Below are positions 37,557-46,709 of a stretch of DNA of 64,000 nucleotides, piece by piece. Location: NCBI RefSeq assembly GCF_014641075.1, contig NZ_BMHP01000002.1, positions 992,001 to 1,056,000 on the forward strand. The letters run 5' to 3'. The number at the start of each line of letters is the position of its first letter. Within the stretch, counting starts at the first letter, position 1. The notes below the pieces were generated by a model. The model worked only from the letters and a program-made list of their open reading frames with translations. It ran no database searches and was not told the DNA's origin. The position numbers and the translations under genes were made by a program. This DNA is from Paenibacillus nasutitermitis (GTDB lineage Bacteria; Bacillota; Bacilli; Paenibacillales; Paenibacillaceae).

Positions 37557-38501
37557 CTACGTCCGGTCCCGAAGCGACCGGCCTGTGAGCTGCAGAAACA
37601 GAGTCTCCAGATCTGGTTCTATGCGGGTCAGCTTGCGCAGCCCGATCCCATGCTTGTGCAATATAAACAACAGATCCTGCAGCGCCGTATCGGATGCCTT
37701 TAGAAAGATCTCAAGCACAAGCGAATCCACTGCTTCGATTGAAGTGACGAGGGAATGTTTGCCAATTTCAGCCACAGCTTCCTCCACGATCCGGTCCACT
37801 TCCAGAATCAGCTTCTCATCCTGCCCCATCTGTCTGAGAAGCTTTTCTTTCGTTCCGGAAACAATCAGCTTACCCTTGTCCATGATGCCGACCCTTGTGC
37901 TGATCGCTTCTACTTCCTCCATGTAATGGCTGGTATAAATAATGGTGGAACCAAGTCGGTTCAGCGTACGAACCGACTCCAGAATATGGTTGCGCGACTG
38001 CGGGTCAATCCCGACCGTCGGCTCATCCATAATAATCAGCTTCGGCCGGTGCATAATCGCGCAGGCGATATTAAGCCGCCTCTTCATGCCACCAGAGAAG
38101 GTCGCCGGCTTGTCTTTGGCTTTGTCTTGAAGACCTACGAACTCCAACGCTTCAGCCACACGCTCCCGCAGGAGCTTGCCGCCCAATCCGTAAAGTCTGG
38201 CAAAAAAAGTTACATTCTCCGCAGCCGACAAGGAATCATAGATCGCCAGTTCCTGAGGGACAAGTCCGATCCGCCGTTTCACCTCAAGGGAATGCTTGCG
38301 GACAGACCAGTCTTCCACCGTAATATCTCCGGCATCGACGGACAGCAGTCCCGAGAGCATATGGATCGAGGTGCTTTTGCCCGCACCGTTGGGGCCCAGC
38401 AATCCGAATATTTCGCCTTCCTCAATGGCCATAGACAGATGATTGACTGAAAGCACCGTGTCATATTTTTTAACGACTTCTTTAAACTGAACTAAGCTCA
38501 T
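37557..38501 (-). CDS. ABC exporter ATPase (LnrL/YfiL-like)
   Basis: 314 residues. Walker A GPNGAGKST, Q-loop GLVPQELAIYDSLSAAENV, signature FSGGMKRRLN, Walker B LIIMDEPTVGID and switch His in YTSHYMEE. A C-terminal ~90-residue extension follows, as in the DrrA/CcmA drug-exporter group. ATG 38501 follows GGAG at 10 nt. First gene of the operon and divergent from the kinase/regulator pair. Confidence 0.92.
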   Translation of the reverse strand: MSLVQFKEVVKKYDTVLSVNHLSMAIEEGEIFGLLGPNGAGKSTSIHMLSGLLSVDAGDITVEDWSVRKHSLEVKRRIGLVPQELAIYDSLSAAENVTFFARLYGLGGKLLRERVAEALEFVGLQDKAKDKPATFSGGMKRRLNIACAIMHRPKLIIMDEPTVGIDPQSRNHILESVRTLNRLGSTIIYTSHYMEEVEAISTRVGIMDKGKLIVSGTKEKLLRQMGQDEKLILEVDRIVEEAVAEIGKHSLVTSIEAVDSLVLEIFLKASDTALQDLLFILHKHGIGLRKLTRIEPDLETLFLQLTGRSLRDRT

Positions 38502-38681
38502 CGTAATCCCACTCCTGTTCCTTCTTATGCCTTCATTATAAATCCTGGAAGAGATGCGCGCAGGTCATGAAAGTCATGAACTTCGATGACGAAAGTCATT
38601 TCTTCAGCGGCTTCCGGTCTGATTTGAGCAGCTCGTATGCTATAATGAAACAATTGAATTCTACGCCGGAGGCGTTAATTG

Positions 38682-39848
38682 ATGTCGCTGCTGCTGCAAT
38701 GGCTAAGATATTTATTACTCATTGTTCCTGCGCTCGGGACGCTGCTGACCACTCATGTCGAATTCCAGAACTGGTTCACTTTCTTTGTCCTGCTTGTCTT
38801 ATTGATCATGAGAGCTGGAGAATTGTATCCCGGATCCGCTAAATGGCTGATGGTTGTGGAGCTTGCAGGAATCAGCCTGCTCGCCTATCATGCGCAGGGG
38901 CTTATGTTTATGCTGCTGTTCTCCAGTCTGATTGTGGTTGGTGTTACGTTCCGTTCGCCGCAAGCTACAACCTTCGTCGTTCTGACGGGAGCTGTATTGC
39001 TTGGTATATGCTTGCAGCACCGTTCCCCGGAGCTGATCTGGACCACTTATCTCCTGTGGTTCTCGGTAGCGGCCGTGCTTTACACCTCCAGCCGGATTTC
39101 CGACAAACATCAGATTGTGGAATCGCTGTATGAAGAGCTTAACCGCAGCCACGAGGAACTGGAGCAGGCGCGCAGACGGCTGGAGGAATACGGCGCGCAA
39201 ATCGGACGTTATGCCCAAGCAGAAGAACGCAGCCGGATCGCCACGGATATTCACGATGATCTGGGCCACCGGTTGATCCGCCAGAAGATGATGATGGAAG
39301 CGGCCCTGCAGCTGTATGAACAGCATCCGGAGCGTGCTTATTCCATGTTTGAACGGGTTCGCAGCCAGATGGAAGAGAGCATGGAGCGGATGCGCCGGAC
39401 GCTGCGGCGCCTTTCCCCCGCTGAACCCCGGGATGCGCGGGAATACGCGCTGGATCAATTGATAGCGGATGCCGGCAGAGAGCTTGGAATTTCCGTCACG
39501 TTTGCCATTGAAGGGCATCCCCAGCCTCTTTACCCCAGCATGGAATATGTCTTGTACCGTAATGCCCAGGAAGCGATAACCAATGCCGTGCGTCACGGAT
39601 CGGCCTGTACCGTGAATGTCCGGCTTAACTACAGCATGCATGAGATTGCGTTGACGGTTGCCAATGATGGCTCGTTGCCGGACGCACCGATTTCGCATGG
39701 CCTCGGCCTGCGGGGAATGAAGGAACGGATCCTCATGCTGGGCGGCCGCCTGGAGGTATCGGTATCGCCGGAATTTGCGATTACCACAACTCTCCCTCTG
39801 GCCGGGGCCGCTCCACAAAACCTGTCATTACGGAGGGATTATCAGTGA
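38682..39848 (+). CDS. Sensor histidine kinase, NarL/DesK group (LnrJ-like)
   Basis: 388 residues: five or six N-terminal helices with little extracellular sequence (intramembrane sensor), a coiled coil (about 145-185), the HisKA_3 box RIATDIHDDLGHRLIRQ with the phospho-accepting His, and an ATPase domain with NAQEAITNAVRHG and HGLGLRGMKERI. ATG 38682 follows GGAGG at 9 nt. An extended -10 TGCTATAAT lies at 38637-38645. Probably senses membrane-active compounds and controls the divergent exporter, by analogy with LnrJK. Confidence 0.9.
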   Translation: MSLLLQWLRYLLLIVPALGTLLTTHVEFQNWFTFFVLLVLLIMRAGELYPGSAKWLMVVELAGISLLAYHAQGLMFMLLFSSLIVVGVTFRSPQATTFVVLTGAVLLGICLQHRSPELIWTTYLLWFSVAAVLYTSSRISDKHQIVESLYEELNRSHEELEQARRRLEEYGAQIGRYAQAEERSRIATDIHDDLGHRLIRQKMMMEAALQLYEQHPERAYSMFERVRSQMEESMERMRRTLRRLSPAEPRDAREYALDQLIADAGRELGISVTFAIEGHPQPLYPSMEYVLYRNAQEAITNAVRHGSACTVNVRLNYSMHEIALTVANDGSLPDAPISHGLGLRGMKERILMLGGRLEVSVSPEFAITTTLPLAGAAPQNLSLRRDYQ

Positions 39849-40513
39849 TCAAGGTCCTAATTGTCGACGATGACCCTTTTATCCGCGAGAGTCTTCAGGT
39901 CATTCTGGGTCTGGATCCGGAGATTTCCGTTGCCGGCACCTGTCCGGATGGCGATGCCGCTTATCGGTTTGTCGCAGAACACGCTGTCGATGTTGTACTG
40001 ATGGATATCCGGATGCCTGTCTGCGATGGCGTTCAGGGGACAAAGAAGCTGAAGTCGCTGCCACTCCCCCCTGCGGTATTGATTCTGACCACCTTCGACG
40101 ATGATCAATATATCATTGAAGCGCTGCGCAGCGGCGCCAACGGTTATCTGCTGAAGAATGTCCCACCCAGCCGGATTGTCTCCAGTATCAAAACCGTTTA
40201 TGAGGGCTCCCTGCTTGTACATCCCGACATAGCCCGCAAGCTGGCCGGCCTTGTCGGTACCGGCCTGCTCCCTGCTTCGCAGGCTGCGGACGAATCCGCT
40301 GAGGCGCTCCGCCAGAAGCAGCTTGGCGAGATGGGGCTTACACCTGCCGAGCAGCATGTGGTAAGGTTGATTGCCGAAGGCAAATCCAACAAAGAGATTG
40401 CCGCCGTGCTTTTTTTCAGCGAAGGCACCGTCAAAAACTACATTTCCGTCATTCTCGGCAAGCTTGCGCTGCGCGACCGTACACAGATAGCCATACTTTA
40501 TTTGAAAATGTAA
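39845..40513 (+). CDS. NarL/LuxR-family response regulator (LnrK-like)
   Basis: 222 residues. Receiver with DDD at 8-10, phospho-acceptor Asp54 in VVLMDIRMP, Thr in LILTTFDDD and Lys in YLLKNV. The LuxR-type HTH is at about 155-215 (LTPAEQHVVRLIAEGKSNKEI, SEGTVKNYISVILGKL). GTG start overlaps the kinase stop in GTGA, preceded by GGAGG. Confidence 0.93.
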   Translation: MIKVLIVDDDPFIRESLQVILGLDPEISVAGTCPDGDAAYRFVAEHAVDVVLMDIRMPVCDGVQGTKKLKSLPLPPAVLILTTFDDDQYIIEALRSGANGYLLKNVPPSRIVSSIKTVYEGSLLVHPDIARKLAGLVGTGLLPASQAADESAEALRQKQLGEMGLTPAEQHVVRLIAEGKSNKEIAAVLFFSEGTVKNYISVILGKLALRDRTQIAILYLKM

Positions 40514-40548
40514 CCTCGGCAACATTCAATAAGAAAAGGATGATGACC

Positions 40549-41187
40549 ATGACCGAACAACTGCTGACCTTTGAAGGTTTTACCGCCGAAGACTTTGATG
40601 TCTTTGAGGTTCCGGGCCTGGAAGCCCGTATGAATGTTTTGATCGACCGGGTCAGGCCCAAGCTTAATCTGCTGGGGGAACGTCTTTCTCCTGTATTGAG
40701 CGGGCTCTGCGGCGAGACCATCTATCCTCATGTCGCCAAGCATGCCAGACGCACCGTTAATCCTCCTGTCGACACCTGGGTGGCATTTGCCGCCAATAAG
40801 CGGGGATATAAAGCTCATCCGCATTTTCAAATCGGCCTGTTCAGCTCGCATTTGTTCGTACAGTTCGCGATTATATACGAATCTGACAATAAGTCGATTT
40901 TTGCCGGACATGCACTAAAGCAGCTTGACGAGATCATGCGGTATATTCCTGCTGACTATGTCTGGTCAGGCGATCATATGATACCAGGCGGCGACAAGCA
41001 GGGTGATCTGGGCCGCGAAGGCCTAACCAGTCTGCTGAAGCGGCTGCGGACGGTAAAAGCGTCCGAGGCGCTTTGCGGCATCATCATCGACCGCGAGGAT
41101 CCACTGCTGCAGGACGGTGAAGCGTTCATCGATAAAACCATCGAAACCTTTAAGACGGTGCTGCCTCTATACAAAATGGCTCTATAA
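40549..41187 (+). CDS. yktB: DUF1054 family protein YktB
   Basis: Function unknown; cytoplasmic. 212 residues, as in Bacillus YktB. Family motifs: FTAEDFDVFEVPGLEARM near the N-terminus, HVAKHARRTVNPPVDTWVAF, RGYKAHPHFQIGLF, and the C-terminal LPLYKMAL. ATG 40549 lies 8 nt after AAAAGGA; ATG 40540 overlaps that site. Confidence 0.88.
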   Translation: MTEQLLTFEGFTAEDFDVFEVPGLEARMNVLIDRVRPKLNLLGERLSPVLSGLCGETIYPHVAKHARRTVNPPVDTWVAFAANKRGYKAHPHFQIGLFSSHLFVQFAIIYESDNKSIFAGHALKQLDEIMRYIPADYVWSGDHMIPGGDKQGDLGREGLTSLLKRLRTVKASEALCGIIIDREDPLLQDGEAFIDKTIETFKTVLPLYKMAL

Positions 41188-41238
41188 ACGCCCTGCCCAA
41201 AATCCTTGCAGGCGAGTGAAGCGTTTATAGTCAAATCG

Positions 41239-41278
41239 AAGAACCCCCAAATCACTTTGAAGTGATTTGGGGGTTCTT
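41239..41278. terminator. Bidirectional terminator between yktB and the RND gene
   Basis: AAGAACCCCCAAATCACTT and its exact complement AGTGATTTGGGGGTTCTT, with a three-base loop. It serves two convergent genes. T-rich ends are short. Confidence 0.8.
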
Positions 41279-41295
41279 TAAAGCTCCGTATTTAC

Positions 41296-44200
41296 TTAAG
41301 CGGCATGCTGGGCTTTCACCGCGATGCGCTGACGCTTTGATTTCCGGAAGAAAAACAGTTCGTAGATACAAGGAACAATGACGAGTGTCAGCAGCGTGGC
41401 TGCGGCCAAGCCGCCGATCACTACGATTGCCAGACTCTGGGAGACGATACTGCCGCTCTCCGATGAACCAAATACAAGAGGGAGCATAGCGGATATCGTG
41501 GCGACAGCGGTCATAATAATCGGGCGCATCCTTGTCGTTGCCGCTTCGATAAGCGCTTCGCGAATCGTCATCCGCTCTTCATTCTGTTTAACGCGGTCAA
41601 TCAACACGATGGCATTGGTGACCACAATTCCAATAAGCATCAGCACCCCGAACATGGCTGTGAAATCCGGCGTAACGTTCGCAACAAGCAGCCCGACTAC
41701 CGCACCGATGGCGGCAAGTGGGAGCGAACACATGATGGCCAGCGGCGCACGCAGCGTTTTGAAAGTAATCACCATAATCAGATACACGAGGCCGATGGCA
41801 ATCATCATAATAATTCCGAGATCTGCAAAATCATCCGACTGATCGGCTGAAGCACCGCCTACGGTAAATTTAACATTATCCGGTGCCTTGAGCGCATTCA
41901 CTTTATCGCCGATGACTTTACCGACGACAGACAGCTGTGCAGGCTCGACGTCAGCCGTCACCCGGATATAGAGCTTGCCATCCTTGTGGTAATAAACAAT
42001 GGACTGTTCGCTTTTGACCAGTTCCGCTACAGAGGAGACGGCTGCCGGCCCTTGAGCGGTCATGATCGTCAGCTTGCTCAAATCGCCTTGCGATTTGGGA
42101 TCAACCGCAGGCTGCAAGATCACCTGGGTTGGACGACTATCTATGGTTACGGTTCCCAGAGGGATCGGGTTCAGCAGCCCTTGCAGCTGCATAGCGATCT
42201 CCTGTCCTTTCGCTTTGACCGGATCCAGCTTAAAGGTATAAACCGGCTTCTTTTCCTCTTGATTGGATTTGACCTTAATGACGTCTTTCACCGGTTTGAC
42301 AGCCGCGATTACCTGTTCCGCACCCAGTGCGATTAATGCCGGGTCCTCGCCTGTAATGTCAACGACGATTTGGGTGGAGCTGCCGCCGCTCATAAAGTCA
42401 GCCGCACCTGCGTTTATTTCAGCACCTTCGTAGTCCGGACGAAGTCCCTTCAAGTCTTCAATCAGTTTTTCGGCATCTGCCCCTTCCTTCATATCCACCA
42501 GATAAGTAACCAGCGTTGGCGAGGAAACATCGCCGTATTGAGCATTTTCCGCGCTGTTCCCGTTGGACATCAGGACCCAATCAATTTCATTGCGCTCATT
42601 CAAATAATTTTCCAGCTTGCGCCCTGCTGTAATCACTTGGTCACGCGGGGTTTCACCTGGATATTCCAGCGTGATATTCACATTTGCCGCATTGGAGGAG
42701 TCAATCGCTCCTTTGGGCATGGAAACATAAGCGGCAACCGATCCGATCAGGAGCACAACGGCAACAAGCAGCGGTACCCATTTATGCTGGAGATTCCAGG
42801 ACAGAAAGTTTGAGAAACGTTTGGAGCCTTCATGCTCCTTCATTTTCGTTCCACGCAGCAGCACGGCGCTAAGCAGCGGTACGACTGTTAAGGCTACGAT
42901 CAGAGAAGCAAGCAGCGAATAGGCGACTGTCAGCGCAAAAGGCAGCAGGAAGCTTTGCAATGAACCCCGCAGCAATCCCATAGGAAGGAAAACAGCAACC
43001 GTGACAAGTGTCGAGGATGTAATGGCCGTTGCTACTTCCTTAGTGGCATCGACGATCAGCTCAATCGAGAAGTTTTCCTTCTGCAGACGCCTGTAAATAT
43101 TCTCGATGACGACAATGCTGTCATCCACCAGCCGGCCTACTGCAACGGCAACGCCGCCGAGTGTAATAATATTTAATGTGACGCCCGATAAGCTAAGCAA
43201 GTAGAGCGTAATGCCCAGCGACAGGGGAATCGAAACAATCGTGACGATCGTTGCGCGCAAATTACGCATGAACAGCAGAATTACAATCGTGGCAAACAAA
43301 GCCCCCAGCAATACTTCGCGCATCATCGAATTGACCGAGTGCACGATCTGATCCGATGTGCTAAGCAGAACCTTCGCATCAATACCCTTCATTTCTTTAT
43401 TCAGCCGTTCCGTTGTACTTGCGATTTCCTCACCTACGGTAACCGCGTTGGCATTGGCCGTTTTAGAAAGGGTCAGCATCATGACATCTTTGCCATTCAC
43501 ACTATTGATGCTATCCTGCCGTTTTTCCATTTTCACTTCCGCAACGTCACCCAAGGTGACGCCTTCTGCCACAGGAAGTATGCGTAGGGTTTCCAAATCG
43601 TGGATACCGGCTTCCACATTAATATTGCCCGATGCACCGTCAATTGTTTTTTCCCCAACGGATGAAGCAGCGCCGCGGCCTTCAAGCACACCCATCAGCG
43701 TCTGGAAGGGAATTCCTTTCTCTGAAAGCTTCGACGCATTGGGGATAACGGATATGCTTGGCGTGGAACGTCCGCCCAATACTACTTGTCCAGCTCCCTC
43801 GATTTGCTTGTATTCGTTAATAATTTCTTTCTCCGCTTGGTCCCGCTGGGCATCGGACAAGGTTTGGTCGAAGCCGATGGTTACCCAGGATATCGGAATC
43901 ATCGAGGTATTGAACTGTACGACAAACGGTTTGCCTACCCGTTCCGGCAGCTGTACGCCTGCAACCGCCTGCTCGACCTCGGCTTTAGCCTCTTTCATAT
44001 CGGTCTTGGAATCGAACGATAAATCAATTTTTGAAAATCCGTTGCCGGAGGATGAAGTCATCCCGCTTTTGCCTTTGATGAACTGCAGGGCTTCCTCCAA
44101 CTGGCCGGTAACCTGTACCTCCATTGATTTGGCATCATATCCGGGTCCGATCGCCGCGATGGATACCATCGGATTATCCGCTTCCGGAAGAAACTCCATC

Positions 44201-44301
44201 GGCAGCCGGTAATAGCTGACAACCCCCATCGCTAATGCCATAAGTACGACAAGCTTCATTGCCGCTTTGTTGTTGAAAGCCCATTTTGTTAGCCACTGCA
44301 T
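41296..44301 (-). CDS. RND family efflux permease (SwrC/YerP-like)
   Basis: Proton-driven exporter of drugs, surfactants or lipids. 1001 residues in two repeated halves, each with one helix, a large periplasm-facing domain and five or six helices. Seen: RLPMEFLPEADNPMVSI after TM1; GGVAVAVGRLVDDSIVVIEN in TM4, with the paired Asp of the proton relay; and, in the second half, FGVLMLIGIVVTNAIVLID. ATG 44301 (MQWLTKWAF) follows AGGAAAG. No membrane-fusion protein or outer-membrane partner is adjacent, as is normal for Gram-positive SwrC-type proteins. Confidence 0.92.
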   Translation of the reverse strand: MQWLTKWAFNNKAAMKLVVLMALAMGVVSYYRLPMEFLPEADNPMVSIAAIGPGYDAKSMEVQVTGQLEEALQFIKGKSGMTSSSGNGFSKIDLSFDSKTDMKEAKAEVEQAVAGVQLPERVGKPFVVQFNTSMIPISWVTIGFDQTLSDAQRDQAEKEIINEYKQIEGAGQVVLGGRSTPSISVIPNASKLSEKGIPFQTLMGVLEGRGAASSVGEKTIDGASGNINVEAGIHDLETLRILPVAEGVTLGDVAEVKMEKRQDSINSVNGKDVMMLTLSKTANANAVTVGEEIASTTERLNKEMKGIDAKVLLSTSDQIVHSVNSMMREVLLGALFATIVILLFMRNLRATIVTIVSIPLSLGITLYLLSLSGVTLNIITLGGVAVAVGRLVDDSIVVIENIYRRLQKENFSIELIVDATKEVATAITSSTLVTVAVFLPMGLLRGSLQSFLLPFALTVAYSLLASLIVALTVVPLLSAVLLRGTKMKEHEGSKRFSNFLSWNLQHKWVPLLVAVVLLIGSVAAYVSMPKGAIDSSNAANVNITLEYPGETPRDQVITAGRKLENYLNERNEIDWVLMSNGNSAENAQYGDVSSPTLVTYLVDMKEGADAEKLIEDLKGLRPDYEGAEINAGAADFMSGGSSTQIVVDITGEDPALIALGAEQVIAAVKPVKDVIKVKSNQEEKKPVYTFKLDPVKAKGQEIAMQLQGLLNPIPLGTVTIDSRPTQVILQPAVDPKSQGDLSKLTIMTAQGPAAVSSVAELVKSEQSIVYYHKDGKLYIRVTADVEPAQLSVVGKVIGDKVNALKAPDNVKFTVGGASADQSDDFADLGIIMMIAIGLVYLIMVITFKTLRAPLAIMCSLPLAAIGAVVGLLVANVTPDFTAMFGVLMLIGIVVTNAIVLIDRVKQNEERMTIREALIEAATTRMRPIIMTAVATISAMLPLVFGSSESGSIVSQSLAIVVIGGLAAATLLTLVIVPCIYELFFFRKSKRQRIAVKAQHAA

Positions 44302-44567
44302 CTTTCCTAAGACCCCTCTCACCGTTCAATTGACGTTGCTTGCTAAATCTTACCTGATATGCAGCTCCTCCCAAAAACGTCTGCAGACCAGTCTTTTCCC
44401 CCGTCTGGAGACGGAGCTTATATCAGGCCAAAGGTCGATCAGTCTTATTTTTAAGTTTGCGGAGGAGGGGGAATACTCTATTTACTTGAAGCATACAATT
44501 CGTTAATCCAGCGTTGATGCTAACGGTTTATATTAGGGAAGGCCATGCGGCAGGAGGTGAACATTGC

Positions 44568-44675
44568 ATGTATTATGAAGAAGATCGGGTACCTTTCGAC
44601 GAGCCGGACCAGAAGGTTGATGAAAACAATAAGGATACCAAGGAAAACAAAGAAAATAAAGAAAACATTGTCTGA
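44568..44675 (+). CDS. 35-residue acidic peptide, unknown
   Basis: MYYEEDRVPFDEPDQ, then a run rich in Asn, Lys and Glu (KDTKENKENKENIV). Very hydrophilic and acidic, probably disordered. The start is preceded by AGGAGGTG at the ideal 8 nt, one of the strongest ribosome sites in the window, and the stop is followed by a short TGTC-TGAC-GACA stem and a T-rich stretch. It lies in the gap between the RND gene and the TetR-regulated ABC operon, on the operon's strand but ahead of its promoter. Confidence 0.55.
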   Translation: MYYEEDRVPFDEPDQKVDENNKDTKENKENKENIV

Positions 44676-44766
44676 CGACAGTGCTTTTTTTATTTGTTTT
44701 TTATATTCCCCTTCATTCCCCCTCAAAAAAATCCTTCCCTCCGAACGCAGAATATAGCATAAAAAA

Positions 44767-44828
44767 AGTGATTACTCACTTTACAAATTAAAAAACGTTT
44801 CCTATAATAAAAATGAGTGATCACTCAT
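44767..44828 (+). promoter_or_regulatory. Promoter and palindromic operator of the TetR-ABC operon
   Basis: TTACAA (44781-44786), 16-nt spacer, TATAAT (44803-44808). A perfect 16-bp palindrome ATGAGTGATCACTCAT (44813-44828) covers the predicted start point. A related imperfect dyad, GTGATTACTCAC (44768-44779), lies just upstream of the -35 box. The layout fits a TetR-type repressor site; the tetR gene at the end of this operon is the obvious candidate. Confidence 0.75.
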
Positions 44829-44852
44829 TTTGAAGGAAGGGGGAATTACCCC

Positions 44853-45614
44853 ATGATCCCGCAGTCTTTATCTTCCGGCATGTCCGGTGCCGGTCCGGCT
44901 GCAGAACTTCAGCGCATCACACGCCGGTTTGGCCATCGAACGGTTCTGGATGAGATTTCGCTAACTGTGGCATCCGGCGAATTGTTCGGTCTTCTCGGCC
45001 CTTCCGGTTCGGGCAAAACGACGCTTGTCAAGCTTATTACCGGCATCGACAAAGCAGACGCCGGTTCCGTGCGGATGCTTGGGGAGCTGATGCCCAAGCT
45101 GGCTATGCTCCAGCGATTTGGCTACATGGCGCAGGCGGATGCCCTGTACAGCGAGCTGACCGCCAAAGAAAACCTTGTTTTCTTCGCTTCGCTATATGGA
45201 TTAAGCGGCGCCAGGCGGAACGACCGTATTCATCAATCGATGGAAATCGTCAATCTTCTCGATCATTTGAACAAACCCGTTGCGGCTTATTCCGGAGGTA
45301 TGAAGCGGCGCTTGTCGCTTGCGATTTCCTTGCTTCATGAGCCCGGGCTGCTGGTTCTTGATGAGCCTACCGTCGGCATCGATCCCGTGCTCCGGCAATC
45401 CATCTGGAAGGAGCTCACTGCCATGCGGGAACGCGGCACGACTATCATTTTAACTACTCATGTCATGGATGAAGCCGAAAAATGCGACCGTCTTGCGCTC
45501 ATTCAGGACGGAAAACTGACTGCGGTGGATACACCGGAAGCAATTAAAGCTAAGACGGGAAGCGACAATTTGGAGGATGCCTTTATCGCACTTGGAGGAG
45601 GTGCCAGGCCATGA
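44853..45614 (+). CDS. ABC exporter ATPase
   Basis: 253 residues. Walker A GPSGSGKTT, signature YSGGMKRRLS, Walker B LLVLDEPTVGID, switch His in LTTHVMDEAEK. ATG 44853 has GGGGG nine nt upstream; an earlier in-frame start at 44817 sits inside the operator. First gene of ATPase-permease-tetR, a probable drug exporter. Confidence 0.92.
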   Translation: MIPQSLSSGMSGAGPAAELQRITRRFGHRTVLDEISLTVASGELFGLLGPSGSGKTTLVKLITGIDKADAGSVRMLGELMPKLAMLQRFGYMAQADALYSELTAKENLVFFASLYGLSGARRNDRIHQSMEIVNLLDHLNKPVAAYSGGMKRRLSLAISLLHEPGLLVLDEPTVGIDPVLRQSIWKELTAMRERGTTIILTTHVMDEAEKCDRLALIQDGKLTAVDTPEAIKAKTGSDNLEDAFIALGGGARP

Positions 45615-46630
45615 GAATACGCGCTCTTGCCATCCGGATTATCCATCAATTCATGCGCGATAAACGTACCCTTGCCCTGCTTTTTGCTGCGCCGCTTTTT
45701 ATTCTCATCCTAATGAAGCTGGTCTTCAACGGCCAGGCCGTTCAACCCCGCCTCGGTACGGTGCAGCTTCCGGCTCAGCTTGTTGAACAGCTGGAGTCAG
45801 CCGATGCCCGCATTACGGTTTATGAAGATGCGGGAGAAGCAAAATCCGCTCTGGAGTCAGGCAAGCTTGACGCTTTATTGGAATGGCAGGCGGGCAAACC
45901 TTCCGTACTGCTGGAGGGGAGCGATCCTTCCGTGAACAGAGCGGTACTGTTTGCGTTGCAGGAGGCCGTGCAGGCTCCTTCCCCTTCAATCCAGCCCGTT
46001 GTTGAATATTTGCATGGCAAACCGGATATGGCTTCCTTCGATTCATTCGGCCCGGTTCTGATCGGATTTTTCTCCTTCTTTTTTGTTTTTATGCTGGCCG
46101 GGGTTTCGTTTCTGCGGGAAAGAACGAGCGGGACGCTGGAGAGGCTGCTGGCTACGCCGATCCGCCGCAGCGAGATCGTGGGCGGTTATTTGACCGGATT
46201 CGGCATATTCACGCTGCTTCAGGCGGCGCTTATTGCCTGGTTCGCGATTGACGTGCTGGGGCTGTATATGGACGGCTCGATCTGGCTTGTCATGCTGATG
46301 AATCTGTTGCTTTCCTTAACCGCTTTGACGCTTGGCATTTTGCTTTCTTCTTTTGCGGGGAGCGAATTCCAGGTGATTCAATTTATCCCGATTGTGATTG
46401 TTCCGCAGGTTTTTTTCTCCGGGCTGTTCAATCTCGATTCCATGGCACCCTGGCTGCAGAAGCTGAGCCTTATTATGCCGCTCTACTACGGTGCGGACGC
46501 GATGCGCGGAATTATGATCCGGGGGGCAGGCTGGGCCGATATTCAGCTTGATGTCTACATTCTGCTCGGCTTCTCCCTGCTGTTCGCTTTGCTCAATATA
46601 GCCGCGCTTCGCAAGCATCGGGCGATTTAA
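45611..46630 (+). CDS. ABC-2 type exporter permease
   Basis: 339 residues: N-terminal helix LALLFAAPLFILILMKLVF, a short extracytoplasmic domain, then about five helices, with SFLRERTSGTLERLLATPIRRSE, the conserved ABC-2 loop. Starts ATGA, overlapping the ATPase stop. One permease, so the exporter is probably a homodimer in the membrane. Confidence 0.92.
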   Translation: MRIRALAIRIIHQFMRDKRTLALLFAAPLFILILMKLVFNGQAVQPRLGTVQLPAQLVEQLESADARITVYEDAGEAKSALESGKLDALLEWQAGKPSVLLEGSDPSVNRAVLFALQEAVQAPSPSIQPVVEYLHGKPDMASFDSFGPVLIGFFSFFFVFMLAGVSFLRERTSGTLERLLATPIRRSEIVGGYLTGFGIFTLLQAALIAWFAIDVLGLYMDGSIWLVMLMNLLLSLTALTLGILLSSFAGSEFQVIQFIPIVIVPQVFFSGLFNLDSMAPWLQKLSLIMPLYYGADAMRGIMIRGAGWADIQLDVYILLGFSLLFALLNIAALRKHRAI

Positions 46631-46709
46631 CAATACAGCCGTACTGTGATAAGATCGAATTCATGGTGAATTTTCACTTCATATCAGGCTTTGAGGAGTT
46701 GTCGGGTTT

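Noticed and set aside
41296..44301. RND gene as part of a tripartite Gram-negative type pump
   Set aside because: No fusion protein or outer-membrane gene is adjacent, and the organism is Gram-positive.
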